Part shown: one piece after another, positions 1 to 6,185 of the stretch
Position numbering within the stretch: position 1 is the stretch's first letter
How the letters are laid out: each line of letters begins with the position of its first letter
Source of the DNA: Vulcanimicrobiota bacterium
GTDB taxonomy: Bacteria > Vulcanimicrobiota > Vulcanimicrobiia > Vulcanimicrobiales > Vulcanimicrobiaceae
Assembly: GCA_030040695.1 (NCBI GenBank)
Contig: JASHTE010000039.1
Span: 1-6,185 of the forward strand
Length of the DNA: 6,185 bases
Direction of reading: 5' to 3'
The notes under the pieces: model-generated
Told to the model about the DNA's origin: nothing
The model's database searches: none
What the model saw: the letters and a program-made list of their open reading frames with translations, nothing else
Made by a program: the position numbers and the translations under genes

Positions 1-2265
1 GGTGCGGTGTCCCTCGGCTATTGGAGTCGGCGCAGCGGCATTCGGCTCGCGCACTACAGCGGCGAGTTCCATATCCACCCTGAGCGCCAAGATCACGTCT
101 TCGAGCTCGACAACGGAGTGCACGTCCACGAGCAAATCTTCGCATACAACTCCGAGGAGGAGGGCAAAGGCCAGGTTCCGCCCCCCGCGGTCTATTATCG
201 TGTCCACGTTCGCAACGAGTCGAGGAGGCAGGCGGTCTTCGATCTCTATGCGTTTGCTGAGCTGCGGGGAAATACCGAGCGCGACGTCGTGGCGGACTAC
301 GATGAGGACATGCGCGGCATCGCTGCATTCAACAATGCCACGCCGTCGCAGGTACGCTTCTTCGGCGCGCTCGAGAAGCCGCAGAGCTGGGAGACGAGCG
401 ACGACCGCGCAAAGCCCGTCTCGCGAACGTGGCCGGGCCTCCTGGCGAACAAGGTTATGGCTGTCGGGCCCGATCCCGTCGGCGCGCTGCAATTCACGAT
501 CGACCTCGAGCCTGGTGCTTCACGATGGATCGACTTCGTCTGCGTTCTTTCTGCGGAGTCACGCGAAGATCTCCGGAATGCATGGGGCCGTTGCCCGGAG
601 GGGAGCGAGGCAAGACGGCGGACGAGCGAATACTACTGGAAGTACCTTCGGCGTTCCATCGTTCGAACGCCCGACGCGGATCTCAATCAGGGCGTGCTGT
701 GGGCGAAGGCAAACATGCTGCGCGTCCAGACGTATCGCCCGACCGGCTGGTGCTTCACGAACGACCCGACGCGGAGCAACAACGCCGTGGGGCGCGACAC
801 GGCGTGGATGGCTTTCGGTGCCGATTACCTCAACTCGGAGTTCTCGCGCGACTCGCTCTACGCGTTCTTTCGCCTTCAGGAGAAGAGTGGAAAGATCGTC
901 GAGTACTACGACGTGCGCAACGAAAAGACCGAGGATTACGGGCTCAACGTCAACGATGACACGCCGCTCGCGGTGCTCGCGCTCTGGCACCACTACACGG
1001 TTACCGGAAACAAGCGCTTTCTGCGCCTCTGCTATTCAGGAGCCGTGCGCGCGATGGAGTACATGCTCTCGCAGCGCAACGATCAAGGATTGGTGTGGTG
1101 CACGGCGACGGGCGTAGACGAACAGGGAATCGTCGGCTGGAGGAACGTCATCCCGGAGTACCGGATCAGCGGGGCTTCGACGGAGATCAACTCCGAGTGC
1201 TGCGCCGCGCTCAGGGCCCTCACCGAGATGGCGAAGCTCTTCCACGACGAAAAGGCGGCGAGAAGGTATCGCCGTGAGGCGAACGCGCTGCGTGAGGCGA
1301 TCAACGAGCACCTCGTCAACCCTGCGAACAATCTCTACTATCTCACGATCGACGTTGACGGAACACCGCGTACGGACGTCACCGTCGATCTCGTCTTCCC
1401 AGTGCTCTTCGGGGTTGCACCTCCGGAACGTGCGGCGCGTATCGTCGCCGCGCTGAGCGATGCGGCCTTCTGGACCGACGCGGGCATCCGAACCGTACCG
1501 CGCGACGATCTGCTCTATAGTCCGGTGAATAGCTTCGGTCTGCTCGGCGGTGTTTGGGTGGCGGTAACCTTCTGGTACGCATTCGCAGCGGCGAAGTACA
1601 ACCCGTCGTTCATGGCAAAGGCCCTTTCGATGAGCTTTCGCCATTTCTCACGCGAGCCGCGCCGAAACAATACGGTACCGGGGCAGTTCTCGGAGTGGTT
1701 GCACGGCGAGATCCTCGCGAACCAAGGGATGATGCTTTCGCCGTGGGACGCGCCGCGCTATCTGTGGGCGGCGATCGAGGGCGGCGGCGGTTTGGACGTA
1801 TACGCGGCGGAGCCACGGATCGCGCCCGTTCTGCCGGAAGACTGGCGATGGCTGACGGTCGTAGGCGTACCGTTTCGCGGCAAGAGCATTGCGTGGATTG
1901 TCATCCGCATGCCCGGTGGGCTCGAAGTCCATACGACCTCGACGCTCAAGTGTAATGGCGGCTGCGCGCGCTATACAAAGGACATCAGCGATCAAACCCG
2001 CGTGTCGGACCCTTATGCGGCGGTCGTCTCATTCGCCGCCAAAAACCGGACGCTCGTCTTCATCGGGAATCCCGGCTCGCAGACGATCACGACCGCGGCG
2101 TCACTCGACGCGCTCCCGCTCCCCGAGCACACGGTGCGCGTCTTCTCCACGGTCTGGAACTCGTGGTGGGAGCTCGGCAAGCGCAAACGCGAGCAGATCA
2201 TGGATGGCATCGCCGTCGTCGTCGACGCGGGTGGCTTCGCCCTCGTCGAGATCACGCCGCCGTAG
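1..2265 (+). CDS. Six-hairpin glycoside hydrolase-like protein (glycogen-debranching / amylo-alpha-1,6-glucosidase-like), 5'-partial
   Basis: The reading frame is open from the first base to the TAG at 2263-2265. A GTG lies at 7, but the residues before and after it read as the middle of a beta-strand domain, so the true start is probably upstream of the window. Numbering from that GTG gives 752 residues. Residues 1-200 are beta-rich, like the N-terminal sandwich of six-hairpin glycosidases. Residues about 215-610 look like an (alpha/alpha)6 barrel, with GRDTAWM (262-268), NDDTP (316-320), STEINSE (391-397), GIRTV (493-497) and QFSEWLHGE (560-568). Residues about 615-752 form a beta-rich C-terminal domain. 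The acidic residues in these motifs are candidate catalytic acids, but I cannot say which ones act. Family knowledge suggests hydrolysis or phosphorolysis of a glucan or other oligosaccharide; the substrate is unknown. Any signal peptide would be outside the window. Membership in the superfamily is fairly sure; the exact GH family is not. Confidence 0.75.
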   Translation, partial: GAVSLGYWSRRSGIRLAHYSGEFHIHPERQDHVFELDNGVHVHEQIFAYNSEEEGKGQVPPPAVYYRVHVRNESRRQAVFDLYAFAELRGNTERDVVADYDEDMRGIAAFNNATPSQVRFFGALEKPQSWETSDDRAKPVSRTWPGLLANKVMAVGPDPVGALQFTIDLEPGASRWIDFVCVLSAESREDLRNAWGRCPEGSEARRRTSEYYWKYLRRSIVRTPDADLNQGVLWAKANMLRVQTYRPTGWCFTNDPTRSNNAVGRDTAWMAFGADYLNSEFSRDSLYAFFRLQEKSGKIVEYYDVRNEKTEDYGLNVNDDTPLAVLALWHHYTVTGNKRFLRLCYSGAVRAMEYMLSQRNDQGLVWCTATGVDEQGIVGWRNVIPEYRISGASTEINSECCAALRALTEMAKLFHDEKAARRYRREANALREAINEHLVNPANNLYYLTIDVDGTPRTDVTVDLVFPVLFGVAPPERAARIVAALSDAAFWTDAGIRTVPRDDLLYSPVNSFGLLGGVWVAVTFWYAFAAAKYNPSFMAKALSMSFRHFSREPRRNNTVPGQFSEWLHGEILANQGMMLSPWDAPRYLWAAIEGGGGLDVYAAEPRIAPVLPEDWRWLTVVGVPFRGKSIAWIVIRMPGGLEVHTTSTLKCNGGCARYTKDISDQTRVSDPYAAVVSFAAKNRTLVFIGNPGSQTITTAASLDALPLPEHTVRVFSTVWNSWWELGKRKREQIMDGIAVVVDAGGFALVEITPP

Positions 2266-3268
2266 GAATCTCGAAGGCGAGATTTGGGTCCGCGTCGAGC
2301 GTCAGGGGATCGGCGCGAACAACGTCGCCCTGGTAGTACGCGGCGGCGGCGATCATCGCAGCGTTGTCGGTGCAGTATTTCGGTGGGGGGATGAAAGCGT
2401 CGACGTGCTCGCGCGATGCCCACGAGCGGAAAGCGTGCTGCAGTGCGGAGTTTGCAGCGACGCCGCCGGAGAGTACGGCACATGCGTACTCGCGTTGTGC
2501 GAAAGCGCTCTCCACGCGCGCCATCAACACGTCGACGACGGCCGCTTGAAACGAGGCTGCGACGTCCTCGCGCTTTGCCTTCTTTCCCGCCTCTGCTTCC
2601 AAGAAGTAACGCACCGACGTCTTGAGGCCGGAGAAAGAGAGATCGAGACTTCCCGGATCTGGGCGGTGACGTGGAAACTTGTGCGCATTCGGATCACCGC
2701 GTTGCGCAAGGGTATCGATCTCGGGGCCGCCCGGATAAGGGAGGCCGAGAAGACGCGCTGTTTTGTCGTAGGCCTCTCCTGCGGCGTCATCGCGTGTACG
2801 TCCGAGAATCTCCATCGATACCGGCGAGAGGACTCGCACGAGCTGCGAGTGGCCGCCCGAAACGAGAAGCGCGAGCATAGGATAGCGCGGCCGCTCCGGC
2901 CTCTCCAGAAACGCCGCAAAGATGTGTCCGTGAAGGTGATTGACGCCATAGAGCGGCTTTTTGAGCGCAAAGGCAAGCGCCTTGGCGCTCGCCACGCCGA
3001 CGACAAGGCTACCGATCAAACCGGGACCGCGTGTCACCGCGATCGCGTCGATCGCGCTCAAGGGCGTCTGTGCACGAGCCGCGGCATCCTCTATCGCGGC
3101 CGAGAGCAGTGCCGTATGGCGGCGGCTTGCGATCTCGGGTACGATGCCGCCGTACTTCGCATGGAAGGCATCCTGAGCCGTCGAGACGGAGGCGAGCACG
3201 TCGCGTCCGTCGCGAACGACGGCGGTGGCGGTATCGTCGCACGAGGTTTCAATGCCGAGGAGAAGCAC
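2252..3268 (-). CDS. tsaD: tRNA N6-adenosine threonylcarbamoyltransferase TsaD
   Basis: TsaD (Kae1/Qri7/YgjD family, ASKHA fold) transfers the threonylcarbamoyl group from threonylcarbamoyl-AMP to A37 of ANN-decoding tRNAs, together with TsaB and TsaE in bacteria. The 338-residue length is typical and the protein looks intact. It begins with the family signature GIETSCDDT (5-13). The metal-binding histidines are H111 and H115 in NHLHGH (110-115), and the third ligand is D301 in CTDNAAM (299-305). Nucleotide and substrate loops are VSGGHS (136-141), DDAAGEAYDK (160-169), SFSGLK (211-216) and SGGVAAN (267-273). The start is GTG at 3268-3266; the same frame has a TGA at 3289-3287 and no other start codon between, so this start is well bounded. 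No strong ribosome binding site precedes it. The TGA stop is 14 bases inside the convergent glycosidase gene. Neither tsaB nor tsaE is in the window. Confidence 0.97.
   Translation of the reverse strand: MLLLGIETSCDDTATAVVRDGRDVLASVSTAQDAFHAKYGGIVPEIASRRHTALLSAAIEDAAARAQTPLSAIDAIAVTRGPGLIGSLVVGVASAKALAFALKKPLYGVNHLHGHIFAAFLERPERPRYPMLALLVSGGHSQLVRVLSPVSMEILGRTRDDAAGEAYDKTARLLGLPYPGGPEIDTLAQRGDPNAHKFPRHRPDPGSLDLSFSGLKTSVRYFLEAEAGKKAKREDVAASFQAAVVDVLMARVESAFAQREYACAVLSGGVAANSALQHAFRSWASREHVDAFIPPPKYCTDNAAMIAAAAYYQGDVVRADPLTLDADPNLAFEIPTAA
2267..2284 (+). terminator. Hairpin just after the stop of the glycosidase gene, possible terminator
   Basis: AATCTCG (2267-2273) and CGAGATT (2278-2284) form a perfect 7-bp stem around the loop AAGG, beginning one base after the TAG stop. 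Only a three-T run (2283-2285) follows, so it is a weak candidate for a Rho-independent terminator of the plus-strand gene. It lies inside the last codons of tsaD on the other strand, so its sequence is also constrained by coding. A 7-bp stem can arise by chance in a window of this size; the position is the main argument. Confidence 0.3.
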
Positions 3269-3292
3269 GGGTGGAACTTCAGGCCGTCACTG

Positions 3293-3307
3293 CGAAGCCC
3301 CGCTTCG
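3293..3307. repeat. Perfect inverted repeat abutting the ATG of the propeller gene
   Basis: CGAAGC (3293-3298), loop CCC, GCTTCG (3302-3307) is a perfect 6-bp dyad that ends on the base before the ATG at 3308. It occupies the position where a Shine-Dalgarno sequence would be expected, and none is present. It lies in the 39-base divergent gap between tsaD and the propeller gene, so it could be a small operator or an RNA hairpin at the start codon. Short GC-rich dyads are common by chance, so function is only a suggestion. Confidence 0.3.
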
Positions 3308-3955
3308 ATGGAAAACGTCACCGAGATTCTCCGCCTGCCCTCTCCCGCGCCGAAGCCTCAGTCGCTCGCGTTCGACGGGACGCTGCTGTGGATGGGTTCG
3401 ATTGCAACGAACCGTCTCTACGCGCTGCGGCCCGCGCAGTGGACGGTGGAAGAAGAGGCGGCCGCTCCCGGAAAGCCATACGGCCTTGCCGTCGTCGGCG
3501 ATGAGTTGCGGGTCATCTGCAGCGAGACGGCAGAAGACCGTCGCATGGTGCGCCGCTTCGTGCCGGGTCACGGCTTCAAGACCCAGGGCGCCTTCCAATG
3601 TCCCGACGACACCGGATCGCAGCTCGGCTATGACGGCGATCTCCTCTACATCAGCCAGTGGTACAACCGCAGAATTGTCGGCGTGGATGAGAAGGGTGAC
3701 GTCGTGACCCAGCTCACCGTGCCGCACGGCATCTGCGGGCAAGTCATCGTCGAGGGCACGTTCTATCTCGTCACCACCGACGATGAAGAGACCGACGAGT
3801 ACTGGCTCACGCGAGTTGACGCGCGCAACGGCTCGCCGAAATCCGAAGACCTCGCGCGCATTCCGTTTGCTGCGCGTGCACTTTCCTACGACGGCTCGAA
3901 GTTCTGGACGAACCACCGGGAGCACGACGAGATCGTCGCCTTCGCACGCCCCTAA
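3308..3955 (+). CDS. Small beta-propeller-like repeat protein of unknown function
   Basis: This 215-residue protein consists of roughly five related repeats, each reading approximately L-x-[FY]-D-G-x-x-L-[WY] followed by a strand containing R/N and a hydrophobic-D/A end. They lie at about residues 16-40 (QSLAFDGTLLWMG), 55-84 (YGLAVVGDELRVI), 103-127 (QLGYDGDLLYIS), 140-171 (GQVIVEGTFYLVT) and 189-212 (ALSYDGSKFWTN). This is the pattern of NHL/SMP-30/glutamine-cyclotransferase-like propeller blades. There is no signal peptide, membrane segment or recognisable catalytic residue, so a cytoplasmic binding or sensing role is possible but unproven. The ATG at 3308 was chosen because the upstream frame, though open, runs antisense through tsaD and contains no convincing start or ribosome binding site. 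The stop is 5 bases before the TTG of clc, suggesting cotranscription. That this is a real gene is likely; the function is unknown. Confidence 0.75.
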   Translation: MENVTEILRLPSPAPKPQSLAFDGTLLWMGSIATNRLYALRPAQWTVEEEAAAPGKPYGLAVVGDELRVICSETAEDRRMVRRFVPGHGFKTQGAFQCPDDTGSQLGYDGDLLYISQWYNRRIVGVDEKGDVVTQLTVPHGICGQVIVEGTFYLVTTDDEETDEYWLTRVDARNGSPKSEDLARIPFAARALSYDGSKFWTNHREHDEIVAFARP

Positions 3956-3960
3956 ACACA

Positions 3961-5304
3961 TTGAAGATCCGCTACGTTCAGACAACGCGTGGCTATCGCG
4001 TCGAGTTTGGGAGAGTCGTGCTCTCCCAGTCGACGTTCCTCCTCATCGCTGCGTTTCTCGTCGGCGTTGGCGGTGGCTACGGAGCGGTGCTCTTCCGTGG
4101 GCTGATCGCGCTCGAGACCGGATTTGCCTTCGGTCCGCTGCTGCACGGTTTCGGCCTGTTGGGTCGCGCGAGCGTCATTCCCGTGTTGATAATCGGCGGC
4201 GTTGCGACGAGCCTCATCGTAAACCGCTTTGCAAAGGAGGCGAAAGGGCACGGCGTTCCCGAGGTGATGGCGGCGGTTGCCGAGCGCGGCGGCATCATGC
4301 GGCCGCGCGTCATCGCGGTGAAATCGATAGCGTCGGCGACCTGCATCGGCTTCGGCGGGAGTTGCGGCCGGGAGGGTCCGATCGTGCAGATCGGGTCGAC
4401 CATCGGCTCGGTGATCGGCCAGGCTGCGAAATGTCCACCCGCCTTCGTGCGGACGCTCGTCGGATGTGGCGCGGCGGCCGGCATCTCGGCGACCTTCAAT
4501 GCGCCGATCGGCGGCGTCTTCTTTGCCGCCGAGGTGATCCTCGGCGAGTTTGCGCCGCGGTCGTTCGCAGCGATCGTGGTATCGAGCGTGGTCGCGGCCG
4601 TGATCGGCAGAGTCTATTTCGGAAACCACCCATCTTTCACGGCGGCGGCGTTCTACTTGGTTTCGCCGGCCGAGCTCGGGCTCTATGCCGTGCTCGGCGT
4701 CATTGCCGCGATCTGGGCCGCGGGCTTCGTGCGGATGCTCTACTTTTTGGAGGACCGTTTCGAGAGCTTGCGCACAGCGGTGTGGCTAAAGGCGGCGATG
4801 GGATTCGGGCTCGTCGGCGTCATCGGCATCTGGTATCCGCAAATCTTCGGCGTCGGCTATGAGAGCATCGACGCGGTCCTCTCCCAGCACGTAGCGCCGC
4901 TGCATGCATTCACGCTTGCTGCGCTCAAGCCGGTGGCCACCTCGCTCACGCTTGGCAGCGGTGGCAGCGGCGGCGTCTTCGCCCCCTCGCTCTTCACCGG
5001 TGCGATGCTCGGGAATGCGTACGGAAGCGTCGTGCACCATGCCTTTCCTGCCTGGACGGCGACTGCAGCGGCGTACGGCTTGGTGGGAATGGCAGCGGTC
5101 TTCGCAGCGGCTGCCGAAGCCCCGATCACGGCGATCATGATCGTCTTCGAGATGTCGAGCGATTACCATATCATCCTGCCGTTGATGATTGCTTCGGTAA
5201 TTGCGGCGCTCCTGGGACGCCATCTCCTGGGGTACACGATCTACGAGATGAAACTCATTCGGCAAGGGATCGATATCATGAAGCGGCGCAGCGGAGCTGC
5301 GTAA
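3961..5304 (+). CDS. CLC-family chloride channel / anion antiporter without CBS domains
   Basis: This 447-residue integral membrane protein has many hydrophobic segments between about residues 20 and 425 and the CLC selectivity-filter signatures. These are GHGVP (96-100, the place of GSGIP), GREGP (136-140, gating glutamate E138), a glycine-rich GSGGSGGVFAP (332-342, filter F340) and a tyrosine at 428 in the place of the central pore tyrosine. FNAP followed by AAEVIL (179-194) covers the region of the internal proton glutamate of E. coli ClcA. By eye, E191 matches E202 and V192 replaces E203. The protein ends about 19 residues after Y428, so no cytoplasmic CBS domains follow. The start is uncertain. 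TTG 3961 is 5 bases after the upstream stop and has no clear ribosome binding site. GTG 4018, 19 codons later, has GGGAG just before it and would still leave every membrane segment intact. Role: anion conductance or Cl-/H+ exchange across the cytoplasmic membrane. Confidence 0.93.
   Translation: MKIRYVQTTRGYRVEFGRVVLSQSTFLLIAAFLVGVGGGYGAVLFRGLIALETGFAFGPLLHGFGLLGRASVIPVLIIGGVATSLIVNRFAKEAKGHGVPEVMAAVAERGGIMRPRVIAVKSIASATCIGFGGSCGREGPIVQIGSTIGSVIGQAAKCPPAFVRTLVGCGAAAGISATFNAPIGGVFFAAEVILGEFAPRSFAAIVVSSVVAAVIGRVYFGNHPSFTAAAFYLVSPAELGLYAVLGVIAAIWAAGFVRMLYFLEDRFESLRTAVWLKAAMGFGLVGVIGIWYPQIFGVGYESIDAVLSQHVAPLHAFTLAALKPVATSLTLGSGGSGGVFAPSLFTGAMLGNAYGSVVHHAFPAWTATAAAYGLVGMAAVFAAAAEAPITAIMIVFEMSSDYHIILPLMIASVIAALLGRHLLGYTIYEMKLIRQGIDIMKRRSGAA
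4007..4029 (+). promoter_or_regulatory. Hairpin enclosing the alternative GTG start and SD-like sequence of clc
   Basis: TGGGAGAG (4008-4015) pairs perfectly with CTCTCCCA (4021-4028) around the 5-base loop TCGTG, and a T·G pair can extend it. The in-frame GTG at 4018-4020 is in the loop and the SD-like GGGAG (4009-4013) is in the 5' arm. If GTG 4018 is used, the hairpin would hide the ribosome binding site; if TTG 3961 is used, it is just early coding sequence. About one perfect 8-bp hairpin is expected by chance in a window of this size and composition, so only the position makes it notable. Confidence 0.3.
5293..5296 (+). promoter_or_regulatory. Ribosome binding site of moaA inside the end of clc
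   Basis: GGAG at 5293-5296 lies 9 bases before the GTG at 5306. It is the clearest Shine-Dalgarno-like sequence at any gene start in the window and supports GTG 5306 as the moaA start. Because it is within the last codons of clc, translation of the two genes is probably coupled. Confidence 0.6.
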
Positions 5305-5305
5305 C

Positions 5306-6185
5306 GTGCTCGCCGATGCGTTCGCGCGGCCGATCGAGTATCTGCGCGTCTCCGTCACCGACAAGTGTAACTTGCGCTGCGTCTACTGCATGCCGGAGCA
5401 CGGCCTTCCCTGGCTGGACAACGAGAGCATCCTCACATACGAGGAGATCGCGCGCATCGTCGAAGCGGCAGCCTCGCTCGGTGTACGTGCGATTCGCCTC
5501 ACCGGTGGCGAACCGCTCCTGCGCCCACGGCTCGAGCGCCTCGTCAGGATGATCGCGTGTATCTCGGGTATCGAAGATATCGCCCTTTCGACGAACGGCT
5601 TGTTGTTGGAAGGTCAGATCGAAGCGCTTGCTGCAGCCGGTCTGCGGCGGGTGAATATCTCGCTCGACACGTTACGGTCGGAGCGTTTCGAGGAGATCGC
5701 GAGGCGCCCGGGCCTGCATCGCGTGCTGCGGGCAATTGAAGCGGCGATCGCGCTGCGGCTGATGCCGGTGAAGATCAACTGCGTCGTAATGCGTGGGCGT
5801 AACGACGACGAGGTCGAAGCATTCGCGCGACTCTCGCGCCGCCTGCCGGTGACGGTGCGCTTCATCGAGGCGATGCCGGTGCTCGAGTATGCGCGCGCAC
5901 AGGGCGAGGAGTATGTGAGCGCGGACGAGCTGCTCGAGCGCCTGTCACGCATCGGCGGTTTGCAGCCGGTCGAAGGCCCGCGCGGTAACGGTCCTGCGCG
6001 CTACTTTGCCTTTCCGCGCGCCGCGGGAACGATCGGCGTCATCACGCCGCTCTCTCACGAGTATTGCAGCACATGCAATCGCATTCGCCTCACCGCAGAC
6101 GGGCGCTTACGCCTCTGCCTCTTCGGCAACTACCACGCTGACCTGCGCACGCCACTGCGCGCGGGTGCTTCGCGCCAAGAGCTCG
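5306..6185 (+). CDS. moaA: GTP 3',8-cyclase MoaA, 3'-partial
   Basis: MoaA is the radical-SAM enzyme that, with MoaC, converts GTP to cyclic pyranopterin monophosphate, the first step of molybdenum cofactor synthesis. The open frame from GTG 5306 reaches the window edge without a stop and gives 293 residues. It opens with DAFARPIEYLRVSVTDKC, closely matching the usual MoaA N-terminus. The SAM-binding [4Fe-4S] cluster cysteines are C21, C25 and C28 (CNLRCVYC). SAM-contact motifs follow: GGEP (67-70), STNG (95-98) and SLDT (119-122). The second, GTP-binding cluster is present as C254, C257 and C271 (C-x2-C-x13-C), with NRIRLTADG between them. About 30-45 C-terminal residues, including the usual GG end, lie beyond the window. 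The start is one base after the clc stop, so it is very likely cotranscribed with clc. No other moa or mod gene is visible. Confidence 0.97.
   Translation, partial: MLADAFARPIEYLRVSVTDKCNLRCVYCMPEHGLPWLDNESILTYEEIARIVEAAASLGVRAIRLTGGEPLLRPRLERLVRMIACISGIEDIALSTNGLLLEGQIEALAAAGLRRVNISLDTLRSERFEEIARRPGLHRVLRAIEAAIALRLMPVKINCVVMRGRNDDEVEAFARLSRRLPVTVRFIEAMPVLEYARAQGEEYVSADELLERLSRIGGLQPVEGPRGNGPARYFAFPRAAGTIGVITPLSHEYCSTCNRIRLTADGRLRLCLFGNYHADLRTPLRAGASRQEL

Noticed and set aside
2..1117. Second long plus-strand frame inside the glycosidase gene
   Set aside because: Its product is dominated by Arg, Ser and Thr with no recognisable motif, as expected for an out-of-frame reading of a GC-rich gene.
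1036..1644. Minus-strand frame of about 200 codons inside the glycosidase gene
   Set aside because: It has no family signature and sits across conserved barrel motifs of the plus-strand gene; it is a shadow frame.
2210..2226. Run of repeated GTC triplets near the end of the glycosidase gene
   Set aside because: It is short and encodes ordinary Val residues in a beta strand; not a meaningful tandem repeat.
1889..3307. Long stop-free plus-strand frame running antisense through tsaD into the propeller gene
   Set aside because: The translated stretch is arginine/serine-rich and low in domain-like order, and it overlaps two well-supported genes. High GC makes long stop-free antisense frames common. 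Only the part from ATG 3308 has protein-like repeats.
3783..4862. Frame overlapping the end of the propeller gene and the first two thirds of clc
   Set aside because: It is arginine-rich and without motifs, and it lies fully over a CLC gene whose signature motifs are intact in the other frame.
1..6185. Mobile element, CRISPR, phage, toxin-antitoxin or defence system
   Set aside because: No transposase, integrase, direct-repeat array or defence-gene motif was found, and the five genes account for nearly every base.

Overview
The window is a gene-dense, GC-rich bacterial chromosome segment. Five protein-coding genes fill almost all of it, and the first and last are cut by the window edges. High GC, GTG/TTG starts, sparse Shine-Dalgarno sequences and the lack of an operon I recognise from a model organism suggest a poorly characterised lineage. 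An uncultivated phylum such as Candidatus Eremiobacterota is a guess from overall style only; nothing here fixes the taxonomy. I see no mobile element, tRNA, rRNA, CRISPR array or phage gene.

Layout: (1) 1-2265, plus strand, the 3' part of a large six-hairpin glycoside hydrolase-like protein related to glycogen-debranching / amylo-alpha-1,6-glucosidase enzymes. (2) 2252-3268, minus strand, a complete tsaD for the universal tRNA t6A modification; its tail overlaps the end of the first gene by 14 bases. (3) 3308-3955, plus strand, a small protein made of about five beta-propeller-like repeats, divergent from tsaD across only 39 bases. (4) 3961-5304, plus strand, a CLC-family chloride channel/antiporter without CBS domains. 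(5) 5306-6185, plus strand, most of moaA, the radical-SAM GTP 3',8-cyclase of molybdenum cofactor synthesis, which runs off the right edge.

Genes 3, 4 and 5 are separated by 5 and 1 bases and look like one transcription unit, with a good ribosome binding site for moaA inside the end of clc. No shared pathway is evident among them: t6A modification and molybdopterin synthesis are housekeeping functions, the CLC protein moves anions, and the propeller protein has no recognisable catalytic signature. Three perfect short inverted repeats sit at gene boundaries: just after the stop of gene 1, directly before the ATG of gene 3, and over the alternative start of clc. They are the only non-coding structure I could find. 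I see no clearly novel multi-gene system. The points most worth a second look are the channel-like residue pattern of the CLC protein, the hairpin over its alternative start, and the uncharacterised propeller protein.
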